Origin: JAWVZU01 sp033722075
Lineage (GTDB): Bacteria; Pseudomonadota; Gammaproteobacteria; Xanthomonadales; SZUA-38
DNA: 29,446 nucleotides
Reading direction: 5' to 3'
NCBI GenBank assembly: GCA_033722075.1
Contig: JAWVZU010000014.1
Location: forward strand, 1 to 29,446
The position numbers and the translations under genes were made by a program. Position 1 is the stretch's first letter; each line of letters starts with the position of its first letter. The notes under the pieces are model-generated. The model did not search any database, was not told where the DNA came from, and saw only the letters and a program-made list of their open reading frames with translations. Shown piece by piece: positions 1 through 8,688 of this stretch.

Positions 1-830
1 ACTTCGTTTTCGAGAAACCGATGACGCTTCACCAGCCGGTCGATCTCGCAGATCTCGGCCAGCAACTCCTTCATCAGCGGCAAGGGCCACGCATTGGGGC
101 CATCGCTCAGCGCCTTCTCAGGGGTCGGGTGAGATTCCATGAACACCCCGGAAACCCCCGCAGCCACCGCAGCGCGCACCAGCACCGGGATGAACTCGCG
201 CTGGCCTCCCGAACGATTGCCCTGTCCCCCGGGCAACTGGACCGAGTGGGTTGCGTCGAATACCACCGGGCACCCGGTGTCCCGCATGACCGCCACGGAT
301 CGCATGTCCGAGACCAGGTTGTTATAACCGAAGGACGCGCCGCGCTCGCAGACCATGATCTGCTCGTTGCCCGTCGAGCGGGCCTTGTCGACGACGTTGC
401 CCATGTCCCACGGCGCCAGGAACTGTCCCTTCTTGATGTTCACCGGCAGCCCCTGGCTGCAGGCCTTGATGATGAAATTGGTCTGGCGACAGAGGAAAGC
501 AGGCGTCTGCAACACGTCCACGACTTCGGCAACCTCGTCGAACGGCGTATCCTCGTGGACGTCGGTCAGCACCGGCACGCCGATCTGCCGCTTCACCTCG
601 CCGAGGATTCGCAGCCCCTCATCCATGCCGAGCCCCCGAAAACTGTCCAGCGAGGAGCGGTTGGCCTTGTCGTAGGACGACTTGTAGATGAACGGGATGC
701 CCAGTTCATCGGTGATCTCTTTCAGCTGCCCGGCGGAGTCGAGAGCCAGTCCCTCGGATTCCACCACGCACGGTCCGGAAATGAGAAACAGGGGCTGATC
801 CAGCCCCGCCTCGAAGCCGCAGAGTTTCAT
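1..830 (-). CDS. kdsA: 3-deoxy-8-phosphooctulonate synthase (KdsA), 3' end beyond window
   Basis: Condenses phosphoenolpyruvate with arabinose-5-phosphate to Kdo-8-phosphate, the cytoplasmic step that commits to Kdo for LPS inner core. The reverse-strand reading from ATG 830-828 stays open to the window edge, giving 276 codons against about 284 in E. coli, so only a few C-terminal residues are missing. Visible family signatures are the N-terminal LISGPCVVES segment (residues 17-26), the substrate-binding FIYKSSYDKANRSS segment (47-60), FRGLG (64-68), LTDVHE and the DATHSVQLPGG segment. The start overlaps the pyrG stop in an ATGA junction, so translation is probably coupled; pyrG-kdsA is a recurrent gammaproteobacterial order. 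No anomaly is visible. Identification is secure. Confidence 0.96.
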   Translation of the reverse strand, partial: MKLCGFEAGLDQPLFLISGPCVVESEGLALDSAGQLKEITDELGIPFIYKSSYDKANRSSLDSFRGLGMDEGLRILGEVKRQIGVPVLTDVHEDTPFDEVAEVVDVLQTPAFLCRQTNFIIKACSQGLPVNIKKGQFLAPWDMGNVVDKARSTGNEQIMVCERGASFGYNNLVSDMRSVAVMRDTGCPVVFDATHSVQLPGGQGNRSGGQREFIPVLVRAAVAAGVSGVFMESHPTPEKALSDGPNAWPLPLMKELLAEICEIDRLVKRHRFLENE

Positions 831-2476
831 GAGTTGACGACCTGCTGCCGTTCCTGGTTCTTGTATTCGTGAGCGGCCTTGACGAAGCCCATGAAGAGCG
901 GGTGTCCGTCACGGGGCGTCGAGGTGAATTCCGGGTGGAACTGCACGGCGACGAACCACGGGTGATCGGGCAGTTCGATGGCCTCGGCGAGCTTGTCGTC
1001 TTCGGACCAGCCCACGAAGCGCATGCCGCGGTCCCGCAGGATGTCCCGGTAGAACCGGTTGAATTCGTAGCGGTGGCGGTGCCGCTCGAGAATGATGTCC
1101 TGCTGGTAGGCATCGGCAAGGTGTGAGCCGGGCTGCACCTTGCAGCGCTGGGCGCCGAGGCGCATGGTCCCACCCAGGTCGGAGTTCTCGTCGCGTTTCT
1201 CGACCTCGCCGTCGGGGCCGCGCCACTCGGTGATCAGGGCGATGACCGGATGCGGGCTGTCCTGATCCACCTCCGTGCTGTGCGCGCCTTCCAGACCACA
1301 GACGTTGCGGGCAAAATCCACCACTGCGACCTGCAGCCCGAGACAGATGCCCAGGTAGGGGATGCCCTGCTCACGGGCGTAGCGGGCCGCCGCCACCTTG
1401 CCCTCGAAGCCCCGCTCACCGAAACCGCCGGGGACCAGGATCGCATCCGCACCGGCGAGACAAGCCGGTCCTTCCTCGCGCAGCCGGGAGGAGTCGATGC
1501 GCTTGATATTCACCTGCAGCCCCTGGTGCAGCCCACCATGATCCAGTGCCTCGGTCAGTGACTTGTAGGCATCCGAATGCTCCATGTACTTCCCGACCAT
1601 GGCGATCGTCACCTCGGTGCGCAGCCGGCGGTTGGCGTCGACCACCGCCTGCCAGCGCGACAGGTCGGCCTCGTGGCCGTCGAGGTTCAGGCGCTCCGCC
1701 ACGAACTCGTCGAGCCCCTGGCTGTTGAGCCACTGGGGAAGTTCGTAGATGTAGCTGACGTCCACCGCCGAAATCACCGCTCGCATCTGCACATTCGTGA
1801 ACAGGGCGATCTTGCGCCGTTCCTCTTCCGTCAGCTGCCGCTCGCAGCGGCACAGCAGCACGTCCGGCTGGATCCCGATGGAGCGCAGTTCCTTGACCGA
1901 GTGCTGGGTGGGCTTGGTCTTGATCTCTCCGGCCGCCTTGATGAACGGCACGAGCGTCAGGTGGATGAAAAGCGTGTTGGTAGGCCCCTGCTCGACCCCC
2001 AGCTGGCGAATGGCCTCCAGGAACGGCAGGGATTCGATGTCCCCCACCGTGCCCCCGATTTCGATCATCGCGACGTCGAAGCCCTCGGCGGCCTTCTTGA
2101 TGCAGCGCTTGATCTCGTCCGTGATGTGCGGGATGACCTGCACCGTACCGCCGAGGTAGTCGCCGCGACGCTCGTTGCGGATCACGTTCTCGTAGATCTG
2201 ACCCGTCGTGTAGTTGTTGTCCCGGGTCATCCGGGTGGAGACGAAGCGCTCGTAATGACCCAGGTCCAGGTCCGTTTCGGCGCCGTCTTCGGTGACGAAG
2301 ACCTCGCCGTGCTGGTAGGGACTCATGGTGCCCGGATCCACATTGATATAGGGATCCAGTTTCATCAGCGTCACCTTGAGTCCGCGCGACTCGAGAATGG
2401 CCGCAAGCGATGCCGAAGCGATCCCCTTGCCGAGTGATGAAACAACCCCGCCGGTAACAAATATCAAAGCCGCCAT
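827..2476 (-). CDS. pyrG: CTP synthase
   Basis: Makes CTP from UTP, ATP and glutamine in the cytoplasm. At 549 aa it has the normal family length. The N-terminal amidoligase domain (about 1-267) has the P-loop-like GGVVSSLGKG (9-18) and the DPYINVDPGTMSP region (41-53). The C-terminal class I glutamine amidotransferase domain (about 290-540) keeps the triad: Cys378 in GICLGLQ, and His514 and Glu516 in QFHPEF. The ATG at 2476 is preceded by GAGGAC at a workable distance. First gene of the pyrG-kdsA pair. The 153 bp between it and the ZIP gene must hold its promoter, but I could not place convincing -35/-10 boxes. Confidence 0.98.
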   Translation of the reverse strand: MAALIFVTGGVVSSLGKGIASASLAAILESRGLKVTLMKLDPYINVDPGTMSPYQHGEVFVTEDGAETDLDLGHYERFVSTRMTRDNNYTTGQIYENVIRNERRGDYLGGTVQVIPHITDEIKRCIKKAAEGFDVAMIEIGGTVGDIESLPFLEAIRQLGVEQGPTNTLFIHLTLVPFIKAAGEIKTKPTQHSVKELRSIGIQPDVLLCRCERQLTEEERRKIALFTNVQMRAVISAVDVSYIYELPQWLNSQGLDEFVAERLNLDGHEADLSRWQAVVDANRRLRTEVTIAMVGKYMEHSDAYKSLTEALDHGGLHQGLQVNIKRIDSSRLREEGPACLAGADAILVPGGFGERGFEGKVAAARYAREQGIPYLGICLGLQVAVVDFARNVCGLEGAHSTEVDQDSPHPVIALITEWRGPDGEVEKRDENSDLGGTMRLGAQRCKVQPGSHLADAYQQDIILERHRHRYEFNRFYRDILRDRGMRFVGWSEDDKLAEAIELPDHPWFVAVQFHPEFTSTPRDGHPLFMGFVKAAHEYKNQERQQVVNS

Positions 2477-2629
2477 GATGGTCTGGTCCTCATGAAACGT
2501 AGTCTTGGTGGTCGAGGGAGCCGAGATCCGTGAACGGCGCGGAGACGGCTTGAAACGACGGGATTACATGTTAGCACGGTGGACCCCGGCGACGCATCAT
2601 GGGGTTTTCCCCAGCATTGGCGCGCCCAC

Positions 2630-3898
2630 CTAGTCCATGACGGAAACACTCAGGGCCGCCAGGAAGCCGATCAACGTGGTCAGGCCGACGATCGAACCCC
2701 CTTGTTCAAATGCCTCGGGCAACATGGTCTCGGCGATCATCGTCAGCATGGCGCCGGCGGCCATGGCCTCGATGGCCAGCACCAGGTAGAAGGTCGCACC
2801 GACGGGGTCGGCGGGGAAGATCAGGGCCCCGGTCAACGCGCCCAGGGCGGTCAGCGCCGTCAGCGAACTCCACATCAGGAAGATGCGCCGTTTCCGTACC
2901 CCGGCACGTCGCATGGTGACGGCGCTGGCCATGGACTCGGGCATGTTGGCCATGAACACGCCGGCGATCAGGGCCAGGCTCATGCCCTCGGCCTCCACGG
3001 CGAGCATTCCGATGACCAGCGATTCCGGCACGGCGTCGATGCCGATGCCCAGCCAGATCGCAAGCGCGGCTCCCTTGGCGGTTCGGGCTCGCAGCACCTC
3101 TTCCTCGATCTCCTCTTCCTCGACCGCGACATTGAGGTCCTTGAGCTCTTCTTCCGACTCGATGACGCGCTCCTGGTCGATGGCGTCCCGAAAAGACTCC
3201 GGCGCGCGCTCCAGGAAGTCCTCGAAGTCCTCGGTCTGCAATGCGTAGAAGGTGGTGTCCTCGACGGCGCGGGCCTTGACGGAGCGGCGCTGTTCTTCGA
3301 GAACGTCGCGCACGCCGAACATCTCGCCGGGCCCTAGCTCCCGGCGGCCGTGGGTTCCTTCCGTCACCACCTGGCCGCGCACGATGAAATAGATCTCGTC
3401 GGACAGATCGCCGGGCTCGAAGATGACGTCCGCCGCATCGAACTTGCGCACGTCGACACGTTGCACCAGCTCCGCCAGGAGGCGTGGCGGCAGGTGCTCC
3501 AGCGCCGGAACCTGGGCCAGCTGGCGGACCAGTTCCCGGCTGCGCATCAGTTTGAGCCGGGCGACATACTCGTGGGCATTCGACCAGCTGCGCCAGAACG
3601 CGCCGCGATCGTTGAGCAGGCGATTGGCGCCGGTGAACACGAGCCCGCCGGCCAGTGCCCCCGCGATCGCCGCGAAGAGGGCCCCCAGGCCGTGGTGTTC
3701 GACCAGGTCCGGCACGTGGCCGAGCAGTTCGATCGAAAGGGCGAAGAGCAGCGCGCCGGCCCCGAAGGCCATGAACGCCGAGTTGATTCGCGGTCCTGGA
3801 CGCAGGGCCATCCCGACCGCCGCACCCAGCGGCAGCGAGACCGCGCTGATAAAGCCCCAGAACAGGGCAGACTGGGCCACCGTATCGAACAAGGCCAT
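2630..3898 (-). CDS. ZIP-family metal transporter with inserted cyclic nucleotide-binding domain
   Basis: Predicted inner-membrane protein of 422 aa. Three N-terminal hydrophobic segments (about 11-32, 40-60, 70-92) and five C-terminal ones (about 275-300, 305-326, 340-360, 368-392, 402-420) give a ZIP/GufA-like eight-helix layout. Between helices 3 and 4 lies a cNMP-binding fold (about 125-235). Its phosphate-binding cassette keeps a GE pair (Glu192) and an RS pair (Arg205, Ser206), matching the Glu72 and Arg82-Ser83 positions of CRP. A very acidic linker follows (247-270). The helix 4 and 5 signatures are altered: DAVPES (288-293) where GufA-type ZIPs have HNxPEG, and NMPES (318-322) where they have NIPEG. 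The PE cores survive but the helix 4 His is Asp. Seen: the domain order. Inferred: cNMP-gated metal transport; a sensor without transport is also possible. Confidence 0.85.
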   Translation of the reverse strand: MALFDTVAQSALFWGFISAVSLPLGAAVGMALRPGPRINSAFMAFGAGALLFALSIELLGHVPDLVEHHGLGALFAAIAGALAGGLVFTGANRLLNDRGAFWRSWSNAHEYVARLKLMRSRELVRQLAQVPALEHLPPRLLAELVQRVDVRKFDAADVIFEPGDLSDEIYFIVRGQVVTEGTHGRRELGPGEMFGVRDVLEEQRRSVKARAVEDTTFYALQTEDFEDFLERAPESFRDAIDQERVIESEEELKDLNVAVEEEEIEEEVLRARTAKGAALAIWLGIGIDAVPESLVIGMLAVEAEGMSLALIAGVFMANMPESMASAVTMRRAGVRKRRIFLMWSSLTALTALGALTGALIFPADPVGATFYLVLAIEAMAAGAMLTMIAETMLPEAFEQGGSIVGLTTLIGFLAALSVSVMD

Positions 3899-3931
3899 GC
3901 TCCCGAAGAACTGCCTCGGAACCCTACTGGA

Positions 3932-3945
3932 CCCCGTGCACGGGG
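3932..3945. promoter_or_regulatory. Perfect 14-bp palindrome between divergent genes (candidate operator)
   Basis: CCCCGTGCACGGGG is an uninterrupted palindrome in the 110 bp between the divergent ZIP-cNMP gene (start 3898) and parE (start 4009). It could bind a dimeric regulator of either gene. No T-run follows, so it is not an intrinsic terminator. I recognise no specific regulator, and a chance palindrome in high-GC DNA is not excluded. Confidence 0.35.
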
Positions 3946-4008
3946 TAAAGATATGCTCTCGCGGTCCGCTTGCATTGTCCCCGGAAAGAGCCCAATATCC
4001 GCCGCCGA

Positions 4009-5895
4009 ATGACCCGCTACGACGCCGCCGATATCGAAGTCCTGACCGGCCTGGAACCCGTCCAGCGTCGACCCGGCATGTACACCGACACCTCCCGCCC
4101 GAATCACCTGGTCCAGGAAGTGGTCGACAACAGCGTGGACGAGGCGATCGCCGGCCATGCCTCCAAGGTCAACGTCGTGCTCTTCGAGGACGGGTCTGTG
4201 GAAGTCTCCGACGACGGACGCGGCATGCCGGTGGACGACCATCCGGAAGAGGCGGTACCCGGGGTGGAAGTGATCCTCACCCGGCTTCACGCCGGCGGGA
4301 AGTTCTCCAACAAGAACTACCGCTATTCCGGGGGCCTGCATGGCGTCGGCGTCTCGGTCGTCAACGCGCTGAGTTCGCGCCTGGAGGTGTGGGTCAATCG
4401 CGACGGCAAGGAACATCACATGACCTTCGCCCACGGCGAGAAGCAGGGCGACCTGGAAGTACTCGGCAGCGTGGGCAAGCGCAATACGGGAACCCGGCTG
4501 CGCTTCTGGCCGGAACCGAAGTATTTCGATTCACCCCGGATCTCGGTCTCCAAGCTGCAACACCTGCTACGGGCCAAGGCGGTCCTTTGTCCCGGACTGA
4601 CGGTAACGCTGACGATCGAGAAGACCGGGGAGACCGAGACCTGGTATTTCGAGGACGGGCTGGCCCAGTACCTGACCGACGAACTGGAAGGCGCGGAGAC
4701 GCTCCCCCAAGAGCCCTTCGTGGGAAACAAGGAGCTCGACGATTCGGCGGTGGACTGGGCCTGCTGCTGGCTGACCGAAGGCAACCTGGTCCAGGAAAGC
4801 TACGTCAACCTCATTCCGACGGCCCAGGGTGGCACCCACGTCAACGGCCTGCGCTCCGGATTGACCGAGGCGGTACGGGAATTCTGCGACATCCACAACC
4901 TGCTGCCGCGGGGGGTCAAGCTGGCCCCGGAGGACATCTGGGACCGCCTGTCGTTCATCCTCTCGATCAAGATCGAGGACCCGCAGTTTTCGGGCCAGAC
5001 GAAGGAACGCCTGTCGACCCGGACGGCGGCGGGATTCGTCGCCGGCGCGGTGAAGGATGCCTTCAGCCTCTACCTCAACCATCACGTGTCGGTCGGCGAG
5101 GCCATCGCGGCCCTGGCGATCGAGAACGCCCAGAAGCGGATCAAGGCCACCAAGAAGGTGGTCCGCAAGAAGGTCACCACCGGCCCGGCGCTTCCCGGAC
5201 AACTGGCCGACTGCCAGTCGGAGGAAACCGCGCGAACGGAACTGTTTCTGGTGGAGGGCGATTCCGCCGGCGGATCGGCAAAGCAGGCGCGCAACCGGGA
5301 ATTCCAGGCGATCCTGCCGCTGCGGGGCAAGATCCTCAATACCTGGGAGGTGGATTCCAGTGCCGTGCTCGGGTCACAGGAAGTCCACGACCTGGCGGTA
5401 GCGATCGGGGTCGATCCCGGCGCCGAGGAGATCGACGGCCTGCGCTACGGCAAGATCATCGTCCTCGCGGACGCCGACTCGGATGGGCTTCACATCGCCA
5501 CCCTGCTTTCGGCCCTGTTCCTGCAGCATTTCCCGGCCCTGGTGGCGGGAGGCCATGTCTTCGTGGCCATGCCGCCCCTGTTCCGCATCGACATCGGCAA
5601 GGACAAGTACTATGCCCTGGACGAATCGGAAAAGGACCAGATCGTCGACCGGCTGTCCGAGGAACGGAAAGGCAAGATCAGCGTGACCCGCTTCAAGGGC
5701 CTGGGTGAGATGAGCCCGGTGCAGCTGCGGGAATCGGCGATCCATCCCGACACGCGCCGTCTGGTGCAGCTGACCATCGACGATCCGACCGCCACTCGCA
5801 GCCTGATGGACATGCTGCTGGCGAAGAAGCGCTCGCCGGACCGCCGCAAATGGCTGGAGACCAAGGGCGACCTGGCCGAGACGGAGATTCTCTAG
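4009..5895 (+). CDS. parE: DNA topoisomerase IV subunit B
   Basis: ATPase subunit of topoisomerase IV, which decatenates daughter chromosomes together with ParC. The 628-aa length matches E. coli ParE (630). Motifs are the GHKL ATP site with Asn41 in EVVDNSVDEA, SDDGRGMP (67-74), the GGLHGVGVSVV lid region, the TOPRIM motif EGDSAGG starting at Glu416, and DADSDG further on. I start it at ATG 4009 because MTRYDAADIEVLTGLEP matches the usual N-terminus. An upstream in-frame ATG at 3970 would add 13 unlikely residues. The Shine-Dalgarno is weak. parC is not in the window. ParE is preferred over GyrB because of the length and the lack of the GyrB insertion. Confidence 0.97.
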   Translation: MTRYDAADIEVLTGLEPVQRRPGMYTDTSRPNHLVQEVVDNSVDEAIAGHASKVNVVLFEDGSVEVSDDGRGMPVDDHPEEAVPGVEVILTRLHAGGKFSNKNYRYSGGLHGVGVSVVNALSSRLEVWVNRDGKEHHMTFAHGEKQGDLEVLGSVGKRNTGTRLRFWPEPKYFDSPRISVSKLQHLLRAKAVLCPGLTVTLTIEKTGETETWYFEDGLAQYLTDELEGAETLPQEPFVGNKELDDSAVDWACCWLTEGNLVQESYVNLIPTAQGGTHVNGLRSGLTEAVREFCDIHNLLPRGVKLAPEDIWDRLSFILSIKIEDPQFSGQTKERLSTRTAAGFVAGAVKDAFSLYLNHHVSVGEAIAALAIENAQKRIKATKKVVRKKVTTGPALPGQLADCQSEETARTELFLVEGDSAGGSAKQARNREFQAILPLRGKILNTWEVDSSAVLGSQEVHDLAVAIGVDPGAEEIDGLRYGKIIVLADADSDGLHIATLLSALFLQHFPALVAGGHVFVAMPPLFRIDIGKDKYYALDESEKDQIVDRLSEERKGKISVTRFKGLGEMSPVQLRESAIHPDTRRLVQLTIDDPTATRSLMDMLLAKKRSPDRRKWLETKGDLAETEIL

Positions 5896-5902
5896 CCGGC
5901 CC

Positions 5903-6388
5903 TCAGGGCGTGGACTTCTTGGCCGCCTGGATCAGATCGAAGGACTGCAGACGCCGGTCCAGCTCTTCCTCGCGGTAGCCCAGCTCCTCGGTGAGCGTTT
6001 CCAGGAACTGCCTTTCCTTGGGCCGGAGGCGTTCGTCGGCGGCGGCAAGCTTGATCAGCGACGAGTAAAGAAGCTCGGTCTCCGGCGCGCCGGGTTCGTG
6101 CACGGCGCGATAACGGGTGATCTCGGTCACGATGTCCATCTCCCGGGCTCGGCCCCGCGCCAGCGCGGTCGACGCGACTTCCCGTTCCCGCATGGACAGC
6201 TGCAGCTTGTCCATCAGGCTGTTGATGAACTCGGCCTCGTGGCTGGTGATCAGGCTGTCCAGCTTGGCCAGATAGCCCAGCAGGCCGAACAGCACCTCCA
6301 GCGTCATGCGCCGGTCCGGCTCCAGTTGCCCACCACCGAACAACCCGGTCAGTGCATTCCCGATGTCCCGCAATACCGTCTTGCTCAT
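5903..6388 (-). CDS. TerB-like (DjlA N-terminal-type) helical protein
   Basis: A 161-aa soluble, mostly helical protein. Residues from about 25 to 150 resemble the TerB/tellurite-resistance fold also found at the N-terminus of DjlA: a first helix bundle with LFGLLGYLAKLDSLIT, then LIKLAAADERLRPKERQFL, the typical second acidic repeat. Start at ATG 6388 has a good Shine-Dalgarno (GGGAGAAC); in-frame codons upstream to 6499 look non-coding. There is no J domain, so it is not full-length DjlA. A TerB role in metal or stress response is only a family association. It converges on parE with 7 bp between stops. A TATACT -10 lies about 30 bp upstream. Confidence 0.75.
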   Translation of the reverse strand: MSKTVLRDIGNALTGLFGGGQLEPDRRMTLEVLFGLLGYLAKLDSLITSHEAEFINSLMDKLQLSMREREVASTALARGRAREMDIVTEITRYRAVHEPGAPETELLYSSLIKLAAADERLRPKERQFLETLTEELGYREEELDRRLQSFDLIQAAKKSTP

Positions 6389-6416
6389 CCCCGTTCTCCC
6401 ATGCAACGATTCACTG

Positions 6417-6422
6417 AGTATA
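6417..6422 (-). promoter_or_regulatory. Candidate -10 box for the TerB-like gene
   Basis: Read on the minus strand this is TATACT, 28 bp upstream of the ATG at 6388, which places a start site at about 6410. A convincing -35 hexamer is not visible at the expected spacing, so only the -10 is claimed. Confidence 0.35.
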
Positions 6423-6663
6423 AGAAAGCATCGGCCGATTTGCGACGAACTTGCGATCCGGTCAAGATCCATTCGGCGCGGGCCCCGGCGCGGCGCCACT
6501 CAGCACCGATTCATTCGCCCCTTCTAGCATCACCGTGCGCCGCAATGGAGAAACCCATGTGTCGACTGGCTTGTGCCCCGCTCGTCCTGTCACTGACCCG
6601 CGTCGCGGACGCTCGAACTGCCTCAAATCTCGCCACCCAGTCCTTCGAGATCGTCTCCGTGGC

Positions 6664-7302
6664 TCATTCGTCCTCATCCTCCCAGGAATAGCGCTTGCGG
6701 GGCGGCAGATCCCAGCGCCGGAAGCGCACGGCCAGAACCGCGCCGATGATCCCTCCGGCCAGGTGCGACTCCCAGGAAACCCCGATCCTGATCGGGAATA
6801 CGCCCCAGACCAGGGAGCCATAGAGGAAGTAGATCAGCAGCGACAGGGCGATGCCGCGGGTATCTCGCTTGACGATCCCGGAGAGGAACAGAAAGGCCAG
6901 CAGACCGTACACCAGGCCGCTGGCGCCGATGTGGATGACCGGTCGGCCGACCGCCCACACCGCGGCCCCCGCCCCGAGGTAGATGACCGGAACCACCCGC
7001 ACCGCGGCGTTCGGGTAGAGAAACAGGATGCCGGTCGTGCCGACGAGGAGCGGAAGCGAATTCGAGACCAGGTGACCGAATCCACCATGGAGCAGCGGTG
7101 CTGCGACGATACCCACCAGGCCGGCCCCTTGCCTCGGCAAGATGCCGAAGCGGTTGAGTTCATAGCCCAGCAGCCAGTTCAGCAGGTGGATTCCCCACAG
7201 CACGACGAGAAAGGCCAGCGCCAGCTTCCAGGCCAGGTTGAAGTTCGCGTGGGTCCGGCGCGACGTCAGGAACTCCGGATCGGGCTCGCGCAGGAAACCC
7301 AT
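6664..7302 (-). CDS. Rhomboid-family intramembrane serine protease
   Basis: Inner-membrane protease of 212 aa that would cleave transmembrane segments of other proteins. The catalytic dyad is present: Ser128 in the GASG motif and His180 in SWESHLAGG. The oxyanion-site HxxxN motif (His77, Asn81 in HGGFGHLVSN) is also kept. About six hydrophobic segments span 26-192 (for example 26-46, 60-80, 82-96, 104-120, 125-145, 150-170), and the C-terminus is an acidic/basic cytoplasmic tail. The start codon shares one base with the stop of the upstream GNAT gene (TGATG), so the two are probably co-translated. Its substrate cannot be deduced from context. Confidence 0.9.
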   Translation of the reverse strand: MGFLREPDPEFLTSRRTHANFNLAWKLALAFLVVLWGIHLLNWLLGYELNRFGILPRQGAGLVGIVAAPLLHGGFGHLVSNSLPLLVGTTGILFLYPNAAVRVVPVIYLGAGAAVWAVGRPVIHIGASGLVYGLLAFLFLSGIVKRDTRGIALSLLIYFLYGSLVWGVFPIRIGVSWESHLAGGIIGAVLAVRFRRWDLPPRKRYSWEDEDE

Positions 7303-7562
7303 CAGGATTGATCGTCTTCAGCGAGTACCTTGCGGGCATACCAGCAGGTGGCCTGCAATGCCCATCCTTTGTCGTCCGCCAGCCGGCGTGCCGCTTCCAC
7401 GAGCTCGCGCCCGACCCCCTTTCCCCGGGCTTCCGGCGGCACATAGGTGCCGACAATATTCATCGTGTTCCGATCGTCCAGGAGAATATAGTGAAGGTGC
7501 GCCTCGGCGCCGTCGACGGCGACATGGAAGCGCTGGTCGGCAGGATCGAATTCGATGTCCAT
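7302..7562 (-). CDS. Small GNAT-like N-acetyltransferase (YjdJ type)
   Basis: A minimal GCN5-related acetyltransferase of 86 aa, close to the size of the single-domain family around COG2388. It shows the acetyl-CoA pyrophosphate loop ARGKGVGREL (45-54) after the beta strand MNIVGTYVPPE (34-44). The C-terminal WALQATCWYARKVL region carries the last strand and helix. Acceptor substrate unknown. First gene of a two-gene unit with the rhomboid protease. The 122 bp upstream is a divergent spacer shared with the SDR gene. Confidence 0.85.
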   Translation of the reverse strand: MDIEFDPADQRFHVAVDGAEAHLHYILLDDRNTMNIVGTYVPPEARGKGVGRELVEAARRLADDKGWALQATCWYARKVLAEDDQS

Positions 7563-7684
7563 GCCTCGATCGTAACAGACCGGTGCGAAGGCTTTTTCAC
7601 CGTGTCAAATCCGATTGCACGCCGGCACCACCGGGCATTCACTCCGCGGCGTTTCTCATACACGCAGTCCCAGGAGAAAATGCC

Positions 7685-8371
7685 ATGCATGCACTTGTCA
7701 TCGGCGCCACCGGCGGCATAGGCGGCGCCATCCGTTCTCGCCTTTCGTCTGACGGCGCCACCGTACTGACGGCCGGGCGAAAAGATGCGGACCTCCACCT
7801 CGATTTCGACGAACCGGACAGTATCCAGGCAGCCGCCGTGGATCTTGCCGAGCGCGTCGAACGTCTGCATCTGCTGGTCGTTGCCAGTGGCATCCTCCAT
7901 GGGCAGGAACTGGATCCCGAGAAACGTTTCGAGGACCTCGATGCGACCACGCTGACCCGCTACTTTCGGATCAACGCGATCGGCCCGGCTCTGGTCGCAA
8001 GACATTTTTTTCCTTTCCTGTCGCACGATGAGCGCGCCGTCTTCGCGGCGATATCCGCCCGCGTCGGGAGCATCGGAGACAACCGTCTCGGCGGCTGGTA
8101 CGGCTACCGGTCCTCCAAGGCCGCATTGAACATGCTGCTCAAGACCCTGGCGATCGAAGCCGGGCGACGGGCCGATCAGCTCATCGTGGCCGCGCTGCAC
8201 CCCGGTACGGTGGACACCTCGCTGTCAGCGCCCTTCCAGAGCCGGGTTCCGGAAGAGCGCCTGTTCTCCCCCGACCACTCGGCCCGGCAGCTGCTCGAAG
8301 TCATCCGCCGGCTGCGCCCCGAGGACAGCGGCGGCTTCTTCGCCTACGACGGTCAGGCCATCGAATGGTAG
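7685..8371 (+). CDS. Short-chain dehydrogenase/reductase (C-factor-like)
   Basis: NAD(P)-dependent oxidoreductase of 228 aa with a Rossmann fold. The cofactor loop is GATGGIG (7-13). The catalytic Tyr141 and Lys145 lie in YRSSK, and the serine is Ser124 or Ser129 in ISARVGS. The SARVGSIGDN...GGWYGYR stretch and HPGTVDTSLSAPF (about 176-188) are typical of the C-factor (CsgA)-like SDR group. I chose ATG 7685 because AGGAGA lies just upstream and the GATGGIG loop falls at residue 7; a longer open frame from 7238 is not credible. The substrate is unknown. Confidence 0.9.
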   Translation: MHALVIGATGGIGGAIRSRLSSDGATVLTAGRKDADLHLDFDEPDSIQAAAVDLAERVERLHLLVVASGILHGQELDPEKRFEDLDATTLTRYFRINAIGPALVARHFFPFLSHDERAVFAAISARVGSIGDNRLGGWYGYRSSKAALNMLLKTLAIEAGRRADQLIVAALHPGTVDTSLSAPFQSRVPEERLFSPDHSARQLLEVIRRLRPEDSGGFFAYDGQAIEW

Positions 8372-8374
8372 GCG

Positions 8375-8596
8375 CTAGTCTTTGGCGTGCCCTGAACGCT
8401 GGCGAAGGAAGAACACCAGTCCGACGCTCTCGGCGACCAGCAGGATGCCCCCGAGGACCAGCAGAAAGATGTACAGGCCCGGCTCCGCCAGAAGCGTACC
8501 TTCGGCGCTCCCGAGCGCGCCGATCAGCCCCAGTACCAGGCTGACCGAACCCAGAACCCCGAGTCCGACCACCCAAAGCGGAAACGGCAGGTTCAT
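8375..8596 (-). CDS. Small two-helix membrane protein, unknown function
   Basis: A 73-aa protein with two hydrophobic segments (about 5-25 and 37-60) separated by a short polar loop, and a basic tail ending HAKD. The start at ATG 8596 follows a strong GGGAGGAAG. The frame extends upstream to 8686 but those codons look non-coding. It converges with the SDR, with 3 bp between the stops, and its start lies 92 bp from divergent ada. I recognise no family. Confidence 0.65.
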   Translation of the reverse strand: MNLPFPLWVVGLGVLGSVSLVLGLIGALGSAEGTLLAEPGLYIFLLVLGGILLVAESVGLVFFLRQRSGHAKD

Positions 8597-8688
8597 TGGT
8601 CGACTTCCTCCCAATTCAGTGTCGATTTTTCGGTAGCGCGGCTCGCCCCGAGCGCTAAACTGGGCTCGTCCTGAAGGAGAACCCATCC

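Noticed and set aside
1577..2437. A 286-codon plus-strand frame opposite pyrG
   Set aside because: Antisense shadow of a highly conserved gene; the product is unlike any protein I know.
3423..5708. A 761-codon plus-strand frame overlapping the ZIP gene and parE
   Set aside because: It reads through two clear genes in another frame or strand, and its Arg/Pro/Gly-rich product has no family features.
6389..6663. Possible small genes in the spacer between the TerB-like and rhomboid genes
   Set aside because: Open frames there have no ribosome sites or protein-like composition; only a candidate -10 for the TerB-like gene was kept.
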